Shown piece by piece: positions 1 through 62,219 of a stretch of 64,000 bases of DNA. Both the position numbers and the translations under genes were made by a program. This stretch comes from Macrosoma leucophasiata. Lineage: Eukaryota > Arthropoda > Insecta > Lepidoptera > Hedylidae. Within the stretch, counting starts at the first letter, position 1. The number at the start of each line of letters is the position of its first letter. The notes below the pieces were generated by a model that worked only from the letters and a program-made list of their open reading frames with translations, was not told where the DNA came from and ran no database searches. The stretch is taken from NCBI GenBank assembly GCA_036365455.1, contig JAWQUS010000008.1:18769501-18833500 (forward strand), written 5' to 3'.

Positions 1-75
1 TAAATGTAAGGTCAAAAATAATGCCACTTCGGAAACACACTAGGATCCTAAAGGGTTAAAAAAACGTAAGTTCAG

Positions 76-285
76 TATCAGTCAAGAAATATTCCACATC
101 GAGCTTAGGAAGGAGATAATCGGCTAATTTCGGCTTCGTAGAATATTAAGTATCTCTATTGCACACTGCCTACGTACCTAAACACCGATAGTCCGGTATT
201 GGTCAAAAACTTGATCAAAATGGTCAACCAACGTCACATAGGTAGTGTGCGAAAGAGATGACGCTCTAGAGCCGAAGTTACTAGT
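76..285. mobile_element. MITE family B, truncated copy
   Basis: Left terminal part reads like CAAGAAATATTCCACATCGA and the interior matches other family-B copies (16573, 20139, 49511, 51632). The right inverted end is missing and the copy runs directly into a family-A repeat. No coding capacity. Confidence 0.6.
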
Positions 286-305
286 TAGTTTACTGTTGGT
301 TTTAG

Positions 306-598
306 TTAGTTTTACTGGTGGTAGAGCTCCAGTGACGGAGCTCGCGGGCGTAGGCACCACCGCATTACCTAATATACTTGCCGCTAAATGGTAGTGTTCA
401 ACACTATCGTGTTCCGGTCAGGTGGTAATGTACGGCCCTGTAATTTCCGGCACAGAGGCATAAAACTTAGGCCTCAGGAGTGGTAACGCATCTGCATTTT
501 GACCTTGTTCTTTGTGTGGGTGTCTATAGGCTGCAGTCATCACTGAACATCAATGTGAACTGTATGCTTGTTTACCACTTCCATAACATAAAAAAAAA
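306..598 (+). repeat. Dispersed repeat family A, copy 1
   Basis: About 290 bp closely matching 19829-20108 and 30527-30813. Shared blocks include GGTAGAGCTCCAGTG, CACTATCGTGTTCCGG and CTATAGGCTGCAGTCATCAC, and the copy ends in a run of A. The A tail suggests a SINE or the 3' end of a LINE. The family is present at ten or more sites here, most of them fragments. Confidence 0.75.
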
Positions 599-955
599 AA
601 AAAGTTAGCCGAAACCTCATTCATAAAGTCGATGTGCAATATAGATATAAAGATGTGTCAAATATAATCAAAGTAAAGTCAAAACTTATGGTACTTCTCC
701 GTAGTACAACCAGTTAGACATCGCAGTTGTACCACAGGTCGGGATCGAAAATAATGTTAAATTATTATTTATTTATAGACTCTCTGTGCCCCAGACTTCG
801 TCCGCGTAGAATTAAAAAAAAAATATTTTAATATATTTTTCTCTTCCGTTCGATCTAAGGTAGTTTCAGCAAGTCATAAATTACAATAACACAAGTTTCC
901 AATAAACTTAAAGAGGCTGTGCATAAAATAATTTATTGAGTTTCCACGAGTTCCA

Positions 956-1040
956 AGTTTGTTAGTTGGGTGTACTACACTGGTACACTACACCTGAAGT
1001 TTCAGGTTCGATCTCCTTGTCGATGTGATCTTGAATTTAT
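956..1040 (+). repeat. tRNA-like SINE head fragment
   Basis: Contains a B-box-like GGTTCGATCTCC preceded by an A-box-like stretch around TTAGTTGGGTGTACTAC. It does not fold as an intact tRNA, so I read it as a decayed SINE head. Confidence 0.4.
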
Positions 1041-1242
1041 TTATTAGAGAAGATTCCCAGTGACTTCCTCAAAGATTAGTAATGTGTCGAATTTTCTACA
1101 GGCTCCCTACTGCTAATTTATTCCTTGTGTTATTTAACACGTGAAGAACATCTTTTTGATCCCCTTTTGACTACAATTGCGCGGTTAAGAGTATGAAATT
1201 TGTCAGTTTTAATTAATAAGGAGAATAAGTGCAGAAAACTAT

Positions 1243-1440
1243 CTAATATACAACATTCTCGTGTCACAGTGTTTGTTACAATACTGCTCTGAAATGGCTC
1301 GCCCGATTATCATAGTATTTGTTAGGTATGATAATCGCTTGTAGAATATTTTTTTTAACCCAAATTGGTAAGGGTGGTACGGGCCCCAATTTTTTGTTTA
1401 TTATTTTTGTTGCAGCTGATGCGATGCGAATTCGCAGTTA
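1243..1440 (+). repeat. Dispersed repeat family E, copy 1
   Basis: Begins ATTCTCGTGTCACAGTGTTTG and shares its next ~150 bases with 13908-14140, including TACTGCTCTGAAATGGCT and GGTATGATAATCG. No ORF. Class unknown to me; possibly Helitron-like or a LINE tail. Confidence 0.55.
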
Positions 1441-1569
1441 TGTGTGGGAGCCCTAAGACTTAAGTAAATTTCATGTACCTACCAGTAGGTAGGTACTGCG
1501 GTCGAATTTCGACCATGGGGCGACTATCAAGATAAAATAAATGTTTTTGTCGTGGGTGACATAAATAAT

Positions 1570-4500
1570 AATCTTCAGATAATAGACAGCATTCCTTTAT
1601 TTGATTGCATTATTACAAACAAGAAAATATTTAAATTCTAATTACAGTGACGATTCGTTAGATGACTGGCTAAGTTTAACAAATTTTAATGTAATAAATT
1701 AATGTTAATTCCATATAACACACAAGCGTTTTTAAAGAAGTTACAAGTTTTTTACGTGACATCATCGAAGAAATGTGAGTTCAACTGGGCGAATGAAGGA
1801 TAGGATGTACGTCGATCCATTTTTATCAGATTTTTCGTTCCATATTTAAAGATTTGACGATTGAATCGCTTTGATTCGATATTTTGCACTTAGTTTGAAT
1901 ATTAAAAATTAAAGAAATCTATTGTTAAAAGTACAAAATATTGTATTGTACCTACACTTGGAAACAATTGTTCCGAATCGGAATTTGAATCGGATCGGAT
2001 GAAGCGCTTCCTTAGCATTCACTTTTACGGTATAATGGAACCTTGAATGTATAGTACTACTATTATTACTATTAGTAGTACTATTTAGATGATAGCGATG
2101 AGAAATTTAGGCTCTGGCCACGAGACAAAATCAAGTTCTAGACACTCCAGAGAATTGCTAAGTGATTAGATGAAACAGGCGTATTGGATAACGTAATTAT
2201 TACGAAGTTATTGTAATAAAAACATAAGGATACATAGTTCACAACAAATTAAATAAATACTATTGTCAAGTGTGTATCAAACTACAACTATAATACGATT
2301 TGGCGCAATCATTACTTACAGGTAGACGAGGCACGAGTATGTTTTACTCTTGTAGGGTACCAAAGTATATGCCCATATTACAGGCCTTTTTTCAATAAGA
2401 GAAATGAGCTATTCTAGGTATATTTCGATCTATCATCATTGATTGAGGTTGTGCGGGTGCTACGAGGCACCCGCACAACTTTCGGAATCGTAGTTTTAAT
2501 GTAGAATGTATTAAATTGGCGCGGCAAAGGTGTTAATTCGTTTGACTCTACGTGGACTACATCGATTTATCATTTGGTAAAAGTCCGACCCAGTCTGATA
2601 AATATAATTTTAATGTAATAATCTTTACTGAGATAAACAGTCAATTTTTTACCTTAATATCGCAATAAAAAATAACGATGTCTTTAATTAACTTCTAAAC
2701 TCACTTGTGTGATATAGTTTTCTAGTGCTTAATATATTTTCAAAAATCCTTTAATAAATTTTACAATAAAATAAGATACACTCTATATTAGGTACACTCA
2801 AAATAAAAAATCATACAATAATTTTCAATAAGTTAATTTTAAAAATAATTCCAATAATTTAAAATAAGTACAAATAAATAAACTAAAGAAAGCCTTCGCG
2901 TACATCGAAGGCGTGTAACACAATTTAAAAAAAAAAAAACAATGTAAACTTTCCTCATATTCCAAATTCATGAGATACAGTTTATGAAATTCGATTAAGT
3001 TCATAACACAATACAATAATAAAATGTAAGTTTTAAAAATATACAAGTTTTCTTAATCCAATATAATAATGCCCCCAAAACCATCGAAAATACTTTAGGC
3101 AACCAGTGATATAGCAATGCCATCGCTTACATATCCTAAATATCATCAAAACAACATAAGCCTAGCTAAAATTACATGTCTATGTCGTTTTATTTTGACT
3201 AGGTTTTACAGCAGACTCTAGTCGATAGGAACAAAATGCAGGCATTAAGCGATGCAATACAATTTCCAAAATAATACTTTTTGCCATATCAATTTTAACC
3301 TAGCGATTACATTTATATATTGTCCCTCCGACCAGCTTCTACTGTAATAGTATCAACTAAATAAAATTATTGCAACCTTGTTATGAATGAATGTCATAAT
3401 ATGAATGAAATAAGTAACACAACAAAAGTATAAACACGAATCTTAGAGCGAAATATAAAACAATAAGAGCACAAAAAGTCAATTCAGATAGAATTCCATG
3501 TCATATTTATGATTATGATACCGATGTTATTGCAAGGTTCATGAGATAACATTTCTTAAGACTTTAAACTTAAATTACTTTTGCACCATAAGTTTGAATT
3601 AATGAGTGGTATACACAACAGCTTTCTTTGATCACTTTATGTCAAATATTACTACAACGTGTAACAATGTTCACCAGACTACCCCGATAATGACATGGTT
3701 TTCAACATTATAATAGATCCGAGAGACCACTTCATTTGTGTGTAAACTAAAAAGAAAATAACTGTGGTAAACATTGTGCAAAACTTAACTTAAGATATAG
3801 TTACATAGCAGATCCTCAAACCGATTATATCTTGTCAATAATTGTCATTTCAATTAAAAAAAAAACTATATCGGGGTATTGAAAGATTACAGATCTATCT
3901 ACAGTCGGATAGGGCAAACTCATTTCGTATTAATCTATATCTCAGATGAAAACAAATTAAACTAAAATTAAAAACACAACACGGATTTCCAACGAGTGCT
4001 TCATATATTATCACATCAACACATTAGTCTTCGTGTGGTTAACAGAATATCGCACTCGTCAAAGATATACTTAAACAATAATAAAGTCATTAAATTGTGA
4101 TGCAGATGACAACCACAGCCCTTACTAACAGGTCGGAAATATTCCCACCGCAATGAAAACTTCAATATGATATTTTTGTATAAATCTCAAATATTAGTCT
4201 AAACTACCTACATTCTAAAACTACTAAAATGTATTATTTGGTGGTTATATCTTGTACATTATTCCTAAATGAGATTAAGCATAATGTTCCTAAGACGGGC
4301 TAGGTGAAACTTTAAACAATTATTTTGTACACCAACTTGTCTGTGTAAAGAGGGGGAGGATACTTAACGTGAGCAATATCATACAATATCATTATTGAAC
4401 GAGTAAAGCGAATTCATGTTGGGCTACAAAGTAAGCACGCAGTATAGCGATACACATTAAGAGTCCATTAGATCCACAGGTACACCAGAGTACCACGAGC

Positions 4501-5100
4501 CGTGCACTGCTTCAATTCCGTGAGTTTCAGAAACGTTTTAAATTATGACGTGCGTCATTAAATTAGAGTGTAAGTTTCTACGTATTGACATCATGAAACA
4601 TTGTGATGGTGTGACGTCTTGCATATAGCCTTTTACTAAGACGAATATTCATAATGAATTTTTCAACCTATATGGAATACGTAGTGAATAGATTAATGGA
4701 TTTCGAAGGACCAACCGTATGATAACACAACTCAATTCCTAATTTGCAAAACGCAACCAAACGCTAAATCGTATGTAATTTCGATTTATAACTAACTTGC
4801 ACCCGAAAAATCCTATCGTTCGCGACGTTACGGATGTATTAATTAATTACAGTGTATGAATTTATGCTACGTAAGTATCACGACAATATGAATGTGTTCA
4901 GGTGAATATAATATGAAGGTTTAAATGTGAATTGTTAGAGTAGCCGCATTTCTTGGTTATAGTTTAAAGATACATCCGTAACATCGATTCCTATTCACAG
5001 TGGCGACTTACGCATCGAGAGGCGTCGCCGGCTTAGAGGACGTACACACGTAAACGTAATCTGAATCAGTGGATTCGAGGCGCGCGCGGCTGGCTTTGCG
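1570..5100 (-). other. Probable syd 3' UTR and downstream flank
   Basis: About 3.5 kb without a credible ORF. The part from about 2590 to 5100 carries none of the repeat families found elsewhere, as expected for a long 3' UTR directly following the stop codon at 5101. I could not fix a poly(A) site. A 13-bp foldback (arms 2448-2460 and 2467-2479, loop TACGAG) lies at the distal side. Confidence 0.45.
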
Positions 5101-55063
<49,963 letters not shown>

Positions 55064-55492
55064 GATTGGAAGAATATAAGTACTCGAATATTACATCTAC
55101 CTCACACAAGGACAAATAATTAATTTAAGGCGAAAACATAACTAGTGATTATTGCACGTTAGTGCGCGTTGACACGATCGATGGAAACATCAACATTTTG
55201 CTTTCTTGAACAGGACTGTTACTATTCCGAAAGTAAATTAGAGGTAGTTGAAAAATGTAGAGAAAGATAGGAAAGATCAAATCCTGTTTTCACACCATTT
55301 GACTTGTTTGATTGACGTATTTTTGCTCGTCAGGAACTGCCCGAAAAACTGTGAGTAGGTAACGATTGACGTTGGAACAGTTTCCGGAATGATTGACATA
55401 GACAAAATATGTTTATTTGTTTCCGGAATGAATAAAGTGGGGAATATACTATCGGAAATGTTATCTTACCAACCCTTAGCTTATTTATTCAT
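55064..55492 (-). promoter_or_regulatory. Likely syd 5' UTR / promoter region
   Basis: About 430 bases directly upstream of the ATG without ORF or repeat. I see no firm TATA or initiator, so the transcription start is not placed. Confidence 0.35.
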
Positions 55493-55772
55493 ACCCCCTT
55501 ATTCATAACCGTACATTAGATACGTTTTAGCTATAGAATGTCTTTGTCTTTGTCAGTTGCATTGTCAAGCAGTATCCGCTCGATTGCCCTGTCGACTATA
55601 GACGAACACGATTTCCAAGTTTCGTTCTTGAGTGAAATATGTCTGTTTCTTTTTGTTTCAGCGGGACATTTTAGGCATGTCAAGGTCACGGCGCCGGGCA
55701 AGCGAGCGGGTATAGAAAAAGACAAAGGAGAGATTAGCAACATTCAAATACGTTTACGAATAAAGGGGATAA
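55493..55772. mobile_element. MITE family H, copy 2, with internal insert
   Basis: Ends CCCCTTATTCATAACCGTA and ACGTTTACGAATAAAGGGG. The middle carries about 130 bases absent from copy 1. An 87-residue plus-strand open frame across it is fortuitous. About 430 bases upstream of the syd ATG. Confidence 0.7.
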
Positions 55773-55929
55773 AATTTACCGTGAGTGAAAAAGAAAAATA
55801 AAGCATTTTACAGTATCTCTCACCGTGTGATTTGCACACATGTTTTGTTATTAATTTATTTTAGTTAATTTAGGTGTTACAGCGTCTGTTTCAATGACAA
55901 GCCAGTGTAATAACTTAATTGTGATTAGT

Positions 55930-56433
55930 ACGTAACGTAGCCATGACACTTTCTAAGCGTTTGGACACTGTTGTAGTAAACAAGTTTCTCGTATTCGTCC
56001 AGAATAAGCTTGACGTTATGTATATGCTCAGCCTGGAGCCATCGACGACACAACGCAGCTCTATGACTCGGTGATGGGTCAATCCAATCAGGGTAAACGC
56101 CCCTATCGTCGAGCAAATCTGCCTGAGCCTGCGGTCATAGAGGTTAAGAAAGTACTCGTCGACACTTCCGTGACCACTATCAAGGTCGTATCAAAACAGA
56201 GGGATGGTCATGGGAAGAAAGATATATCAATCGATCCGGACGATGTCCCTACGCTTGCAGCTCGAGATTTGAATAAGCTACCGCTGGTGACGTTTGATCA
56301 CGTTGATGTCACGCGGCTGCTTAAAGACATCGTTCTGCTGCAGATTGAAGTGAAAGCTATTCAAGGAAGATTGGATGCCTCCGAAATAGTTTGTAATGAT
56401 TTGAGATCACAGGTATCGGAATTGCGAGTTTAA
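55930..56433 (+). pseudogene. Repeat-derived ORF fragment with coiled-coil end
   Basis: A plus-strand frame from 55942 (SKRLDTVVVNKFLVFVQNKL) breaks near 56070 and continues at 56071-56433 with IDPDDVPTLAARDLNKLPLV, TFDHVDVTRLLKDIVLLQIE and a coiled-coil tail. From memory, similar sequence recurs in many lepidopteran gene models of unclear function, often transposon-linked. Here a frame break and lack of splice logic suggest a decayed copy. Confidence 0.5.
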
Positions 56434-57235
56434 GCAACGTGACCGTGCGGCGAGGCGGAGCCATGCAAACCGATACCTCTCCTGTTAGCAATTTTGATGC
56501 AAGTAATGCAACTAAATACCAGATAAAAGAAAGCGTTAAAAGCAGAAGCTCCAGGAGGAATGGATGCATATTAAAGAATACTGTGACTGCCTTCGTAAAG
56601 ATAATGTAGTTAGACTTATCTAAACCATTTTTATAATATTGGTAATAATTTCAGTGCCGATAGTAGTGTAATATAACGCCACAAAGAAATAAATAAACAC
56701 GGTAATTTTACTGTATTTCAAAGTAAGGGTACAACATGCTACCGTAATTTTAGAAGATTTCTACCATCCAATCGATTTTGGAGTTGGTAACACTGGATTA
56801 ACGTTTCACCATCGTTTCACACATAGATTCGTAGACTAGTATAGTGATCTGTGACATAGATTTATTATTTGTTTCACTCACGTCTGTGCTCACGTGTGAT
56901 TTTCGTCAATTTTCGTGATTGATTGTTGAGTTGATTGTTGTTGGAGACTAGTATAGTGATCTGTGGTTGTTGGATTGTTGTTGTGATCAGTGTTGCTCAT
57001 GGACTTATTATACCTAACTGGCACTGAGCACTCGCATCAAAAATCCGAGCCGAGTGAGATAGACAGAACCGAGGCTGTTTGTCTTTTTTTATTAGGGTGT
57101 CTATTTTTTTGTAAGGCAATATTATTTTATAGATTATTAAAGAGACTACAAATTGAAATGTTTAACTGACGGCGATTATACTCGATTACGTAATCCAGAT
57201 CCTAAACTGAGCTGCATTAGAATTTTATTACTATA
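56434..57235. other. Intergenic, no supported gene
   Basis: The only structure I see is a direct repeat GAGACTAGTATAGTGATCTGTG-like at 56831-56852 and 56946-56967, with a TTGTTG-rich stretch between and after. Confidence 0.5.
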
Positions 57236-57238
57236 TTA

Positions 57239-57377
57239 GGTTGCGGCCTGGAATATTGCGGGCAGCGGCGAGGTCCTATGCGCATATTTAAATGGACCCG
57301 TTCTGGAACACAGCGGCGCGCTCAAGTAAAATCTCGCCGCTCCCGCGCCGCTGCCCGCAAGATTCCAGGCCGCAGCC
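57239..57377. mobile_element. GC-rich MITE with ~33-bp inverted ends and TA flanks
   Basis: Ends GGTTGCGGCCTGGAATATTG and its inverse, continuing into GCGGGCAGCGGCG. TA at both borders (57237-57238 and 57378-57379). 139 bp, no ORF of its own although a plus-strand frame crosses it. Confidence 0.8.
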
Positions 57378-57559
57378 TAATGCGCGGAAGGCGCGTCGCT
57401 TGCTCAGTCTCACTATTAAAGGCGGCGTGCCGGCATAGTCAGTGTGTACTGTGTCTACAGCGTCGAGACTTTGACACGCTACCTAAGAATGAATCAGAAT
57501 GACAAAATGGTGAAGCCTTCTTCTTTACCCGTTATGATTTAACTGATTTAAAAAAGAAG

Positions 57560-58860
57560 CAGCAGTTCGTCTGCTAACGCTTCGACACAGCATCGACTCT
57601 TGTAGAGGCTCTAAATAAATATAAATTCTTCGAAAAAAAGTACCTTGTCTTTGCATATATTTTTTTATGTGTATTAGTACTTAGTTGTAAGGTTGTTTGC
57701 ATACGCAGACATTCTGGAGTCTCTTCTGGATAATGAGAATCACAATTTTATTTATGTTAGGTTTTCTTTCAACAATATAGATTTTCTGCACTATTTGAGA
57801 CTATAGATGGGGGTATTCGTTAATGTGAAATAAAAGTAAACAGGAAAACACACACTTGAAAAAACATTTATTATTAACTATTTACCTACAACTAACATTT
57901 ATATGCTATTTATTTTTTAATAGATAAAGATTTAAATTGACAAAGTTTATCTATTGTTATTCACCTAAGTTTTTTTTCTCTTTTATATTAATTTGCAACT
58001 GAACGCTTCTCAAGCGATTTATAAAAGCCCACGTAATAAAATGATAATGAATAGTAACTGACTATACTTCTCTAAACTTCACATTCTCTGAAAGCATTTT
58101 TGTTCTTGGGGAAAATTGATTATATCACAGTATAAAACGATGATTCTACCTACATAACATCACCTAAATAACTATCGAGCACCATTAAAAGAAGTTTATA
58201 TCAGAGACTTTTAAAACAAAAATACCATAAATTTCATAAAGTGAGGTCATTTTAGTCAACAAAAATGTAAATAAACAATGATTGATTTATGTGAAATGAA
58301 ATACCGCAACCACTGTACGATTCACTTGCACAAGTTTAAACACAACATTTCTTTACCATTTTTGATATCAAACATGTATATAACAGTTGAAAATTTGATG
58401 CTTCTTCGTTTCCACAATGCAACAAAGGTTATGTTTGTTTAGGTTTATATGTCGGCCATTACGCTGTGGTAGTTCTATGAATGAGGGATACCAGAACAAT
58501 AATGAGAAAAAATTCTAGACAATTTTACATTTCATCGACTTGACTTTTCATTGACTTTGATACTTGACCACTGTAAATGTAAAAAAATTGTAATAATTAT
58601 TACTTTTTATTAACTTTCTTTAAAACATACGAAATTCGTTTTGTATTTAAATATTTCAGTCGCACTTTAATGAATGCAGTTCCTAATTTTCTATTATGTT
58701 CATGATTCTTGTAGTATGGCAAGTCTGAGAAAGGGACAAACGGCCTCTGTTCTAGCTATCTCTCTCGGCTCGTTTTGGCCCTCTTAGATCGTTTATCCAA
58801 AAGTTAACCTTATATTTTTATAGTTAAAGTTCATTTTTGTTAATACCTTTTTTGATAGTG
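57560..58860. other. Intergenic, no supported gene
   Basis: AT-rich. 57850-58600 has the texture of a 3' UTR of a minus-strand transcript, but I find no coding exon next to it. Confidence 0.4.
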
Positions 58861-58865
58861 CTCAG

Positions 58866-58966
58866 TCCCTATCGATAGTTGCGCTATCGATAGTTGACCT
58901 CGAAAACTAGTCGATAGCGCGATAGTACTATCGGAAATATCGCCATGCTGCAATACTATCGATAGA
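58866..58966. promoter_or_regulatory. Cluster of CTATCGATAG motifs
   Basis: CTATCGATAG at 58869, 58884 and 58957, with further half sites (TCGATAGCGC, ACTATCGG). TATCGATA is the DREF/BEAF-32 element in Drosophila, common at promoters and domain borders. It may instead be repeat-derived. Confidence 0.35.
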
Positions 58967-59774
58967 CTATTACTATTGCAACAACACTAGTTGTGATTTA
59001 ATTGATATTGATTGGTGTAAGTACGGTGCAAACTAGACCTGAGTCGATCACTCCTTCGTCGGTATTCGGGTCGATCGCGACCCATTGACAAGGTGATCGA
59101 GTCTAAATGACTCGATCGTTTGGGTCATTTGGGTCGCGACTCGATTTCGCTCAAACGTATACTGTAGCTCATGATTCTCGTGATTCGAGACCCATCTGAT
59201 AAGGATTCAAGACTCGAGACCGCGATCCACACATTATGTCGCTGGCTATTTTTCATTTTAATACAATTCAATTAATTATTAAATTATTTCACTTTAATTT
59301 CATTCTGAAACTTTATTGGTAAATAGGATTAATTTATAGGGAAAAAAATCGGCATTCAGGAACTGCACCGGTAAAGCTATTGCATAGAATGCAATGCGAA
59401 TGATATAGAATAAACAACATTTACAAATTGACGATTTATAAAAACGAATATATAAAAAAAATGTGTTTAGATTACTTGCTGGGATTTGAACCCGAGCCTA
59501 CCGGTCACACTATTATGCCATTTGTCTGTTTTTTGACACAACAAATATTATATATGTATAAATTGTTTCATTTTTCAACCGACTCCAAAAAAAGGAGGTG
59601 GTTCTCAATTCATCCAGATATTTTTTTTTACAGTTTATTTTTATTTGTATTTATGCAAAATTCTAGTTCAGGTATTCTACTCGCAATACAAGTATCTTCA
59701 TGGTAAACGGAGTGGGAGGTAATAGGTTTAATTTTCTTTACGGAGTTATACAAGCATCCCGAGCAATCAAAACA

Positions 59775-61013
59775 AATTGACAACATTTCAGACACGACCC
59801 TAAAAGAAAAATACCGTTTCTTAGTTTTTCTTTTCTGAGTTCAAATATATATTTTTTGTATTTTTTTATATCTTAATTTCTGTGAAAAAATAATTAAAAC
59901 GGAAAAACATGTGATGACGTCACTTATATGGTAGAATGAAGTAGTTACCATTGCTTATTTTTATATGAAAACATTATTGTTACATCTCTGTGACAAGATG
60001 TGTCAAATTGATACGGATACGTCAATGTCAAAGTATAAAACTAGGAAGTAGGGATGGTGATCCGAGACCTGAGATCGATTAATCCAAACCAAAAATACGG
60101 TTCTTATTTAAATAATTATAATAATTTATTTACATCGATCTACAGTACCGGATTGATCTAGTGAATCGATACTATACCCTGGAAAATCGAAGATCGATCT
60201 TTTTGGTTAATTCACATAGGGACATATGAAACATACAGATCATAAGATTTAACGTTTAAACGTGAGTATAGGAAGCATTATACCAGCATAGAACACTGTT
60301 GAGTTGCTTTTTTTTGGTCGTCTGTTTTCCTTGTTTAGTATTACATATCCCAAATCAAAAATAGATCGATAATCGAAGATCGATTTTTTCAATGTCGATT
60401 TAATTGTCAAAGGATTTTGAACACTTCGATTCGAACATTGATTGATTTCAGAAAGAATCGCCGTCCCTACTACTAAGTCTATGAAATGCTGCCACGAACT
60501 TATTTATTTAAAAAAAAAACAAGTTTTAAAGTCTTCAACAACGACTTAGCCCTTAGGCTGTTGATATAATATTGATATTTTTTATTTGAAGTTGGATCAA
60601 GGAAGAGATTAATCGACGTCATGCAGGGTCAATTTTTTTTTTTTAATTATATTGATATATCGATATTTTTTTCGATATATCGACTGGTACTGATATTTTT
60701 AAAATAAAAAGATCACAGCCCTACATCGAATTTGACAAGCTGACAACGACAAGACAGTGACATCTACAATTTTTTTTAAAGGGTCACGGCACAAGGCCAT
60801 GTTTCTATCGCCATTCCACCCTATGTGTGACGTCAAATGGCGCAAACGTCTTTTTAGAATACACTTACTTTCAAAGTAGAAATTATGAATGAAAAGTACA
60901 AAATTTCGAAAAATGGTTAAACACTAGTTTAACACTAGAAAACCCTAGTTTTGGATTAACTTTTGAATAATGTAATACAACATGTAGGCTAAAAATATGA
61001 AATGTTCTCAATT
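59775..61013 (-). mobile_element. 1.24-kb foldback element, family C copy 2 (nested)
   Basis: Reverse complement of 26476-27715 along its whole length, with ends AATTGACAACATTT and AAATGTTCTCAATT. Nested in the hAT-type element, so it inserted later. No coding capacity. Confidence 0.82.
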
Positions 61014-61588
61014 ATGTTCATGAAATGAACATAATTATTGTGAATGGTGTAATATTCATGCAATTTAGATCAAACTAGCTAAAAATTTAAAATCCTAATC
61101 CACTTCATAACTATGTTAACTATAATAGTATGATAGAAGTGTTTTTATGCATGTGTCTTCAGGCCAAATGCTTCACGTGGTAGGAAACTTAGAGAATGTG
61201 GAATCAACCAAACACACACAACATTCGAAGCATTTATTTTATTGCCGAAATTTAATAAACATCAAAACGATATGTAATGGGTTTTTGTGTAAAGTATTTC
61301 ATCAATTATCATTCTAGTCTTTCTAACAACTTTATTATGATCAATATTTTACGTAAGATGGCGCTATTCTACAAAATAAATATTGCCTTCACGCTCGATG
61401 TCTTTAATTTTGAATTTGTTAACGACATCTAATGAATAATGTGTGAAGGATTTCATCAACTATCATTCTAGTCTTTCCAACGACTCTATCATTTTATATT
61501 AGATGGCGCTATTTTACAAATATCGATCGCAAAAGATCATCGCGCTGCGCTGGCTGCCATTGGTTCGCGATCGCCATTGGACAACGAA

Positions 61589-61641
61589 GTAATGTTCTGT
61601 TTCACTTTAATCGCCCGTATTAGAGTGAAACAGAACATTAC
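61589..61641. repeat. Perfect 18-bp foldback
   Basis: Arms GTAATGTTCTGTTTCACT (61589-61606) and its reverse complement (61624-61641), 17-nt loop. Inside the hAT-type element. Confidence 0.65.
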
Positions 61642-62130
61642 AATTCGTTTTAGTATCCTTCTCCGTTGGAAAGTGACACACTTAAGTGGAACCATGTGAA
61701 AGAAAGAAATAAAATATGATCAACGCCTGTACCATGACCTTTCTTTGTCACCATAAACTGCATCGCTTTTACCTTTGTCTCGTTTTGTCATACGCGGTAT
61801 CATACACGACAAAATGAAACAAAATTTTGGTAGCGCATAAATTTTACAGTTAGATGACATGGTGCAGGGGAGCATGATCGATGAAACTGTAAACAAACTG
61901 AAGTGTACTTTATGGGTATTATAATAGAGTTCACGAGAAACAAAGTACCCAATGACCCAAAGGATCCAAATGATCGACTTTTTTTGTACGTCACGACTCG
62001 ATCACTTGTGTTTGGATCGTGATTCAATCAAAGTGATTCTATCGCTCGCGATCGACTCAGCTCTAGTGCAAACGGTGCGCTGTGCTAATTCTAAAGCTTG
62101 TTTATTTGTATTGTGGTTGAAAATGTGATT

Positions 62131-62165
62131 TATAAATTTCGCTATATAGTCAATTGCTTCTCAGC
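62131..62165 (+). promoter_or_regulatory. Possible TATA box and initiator
   Basis: TATAAA near 62131 is followed about 30 bases later by TCAGCGTTG near 62160, a reasonable TATA/Inr spacing ahead of the candidate exon at 62193. Inference only. Confidence 0.25.
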
Positions 62166-62192
62166 GTTGCTTTATTTACAGTCTCGTTCCTG

Positions 62193-62219
62193 CCAAGATG
62201 AACACCACAATGAAGCCGT
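62193..62219 (+). CDS. Possible first coding exon of a plus-strand gene
   Basis: CCAAGATG gives a good start context. The frame reads MNTTMKP and then meets a strong donor, CC|GTAAGTTTAAG, at 62220. No following exon can be placed before 64000, where the sequence turns into LINE remnants. It could be a real gene extending beyond the window or chance. Confidence 0.3.

Larger units (their letters stand above)
59034..62065. mobile_element. 3.03-kb non-autonomous hAT-type element
   Basis: Ends TAGACCTGAGTCGATC (59034-59049) and GATCGACTCAGCTCTA (62050-62065) are inverted with one mismatch. The 8-bp duplication GTGCAAAC flanks it at 59026-59033 and 62066-62073. Subterminal regions are packed with GACTCGATC/GATCGAGTC, as for transposase binding sites. 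8-bp duplications and a YARNG-like terminus fit hAT. No transposase frame; it hosts the family-C element 59775-61013. Confidence 0.82.

Noticed and set aside
59487..59525. B-box GGGTTCAAATCCC-like sequence, possible tRNA
   Set aside because: No A box at proper spacing and no cloverleaf; at most a SINE relic within the hAT-type element.
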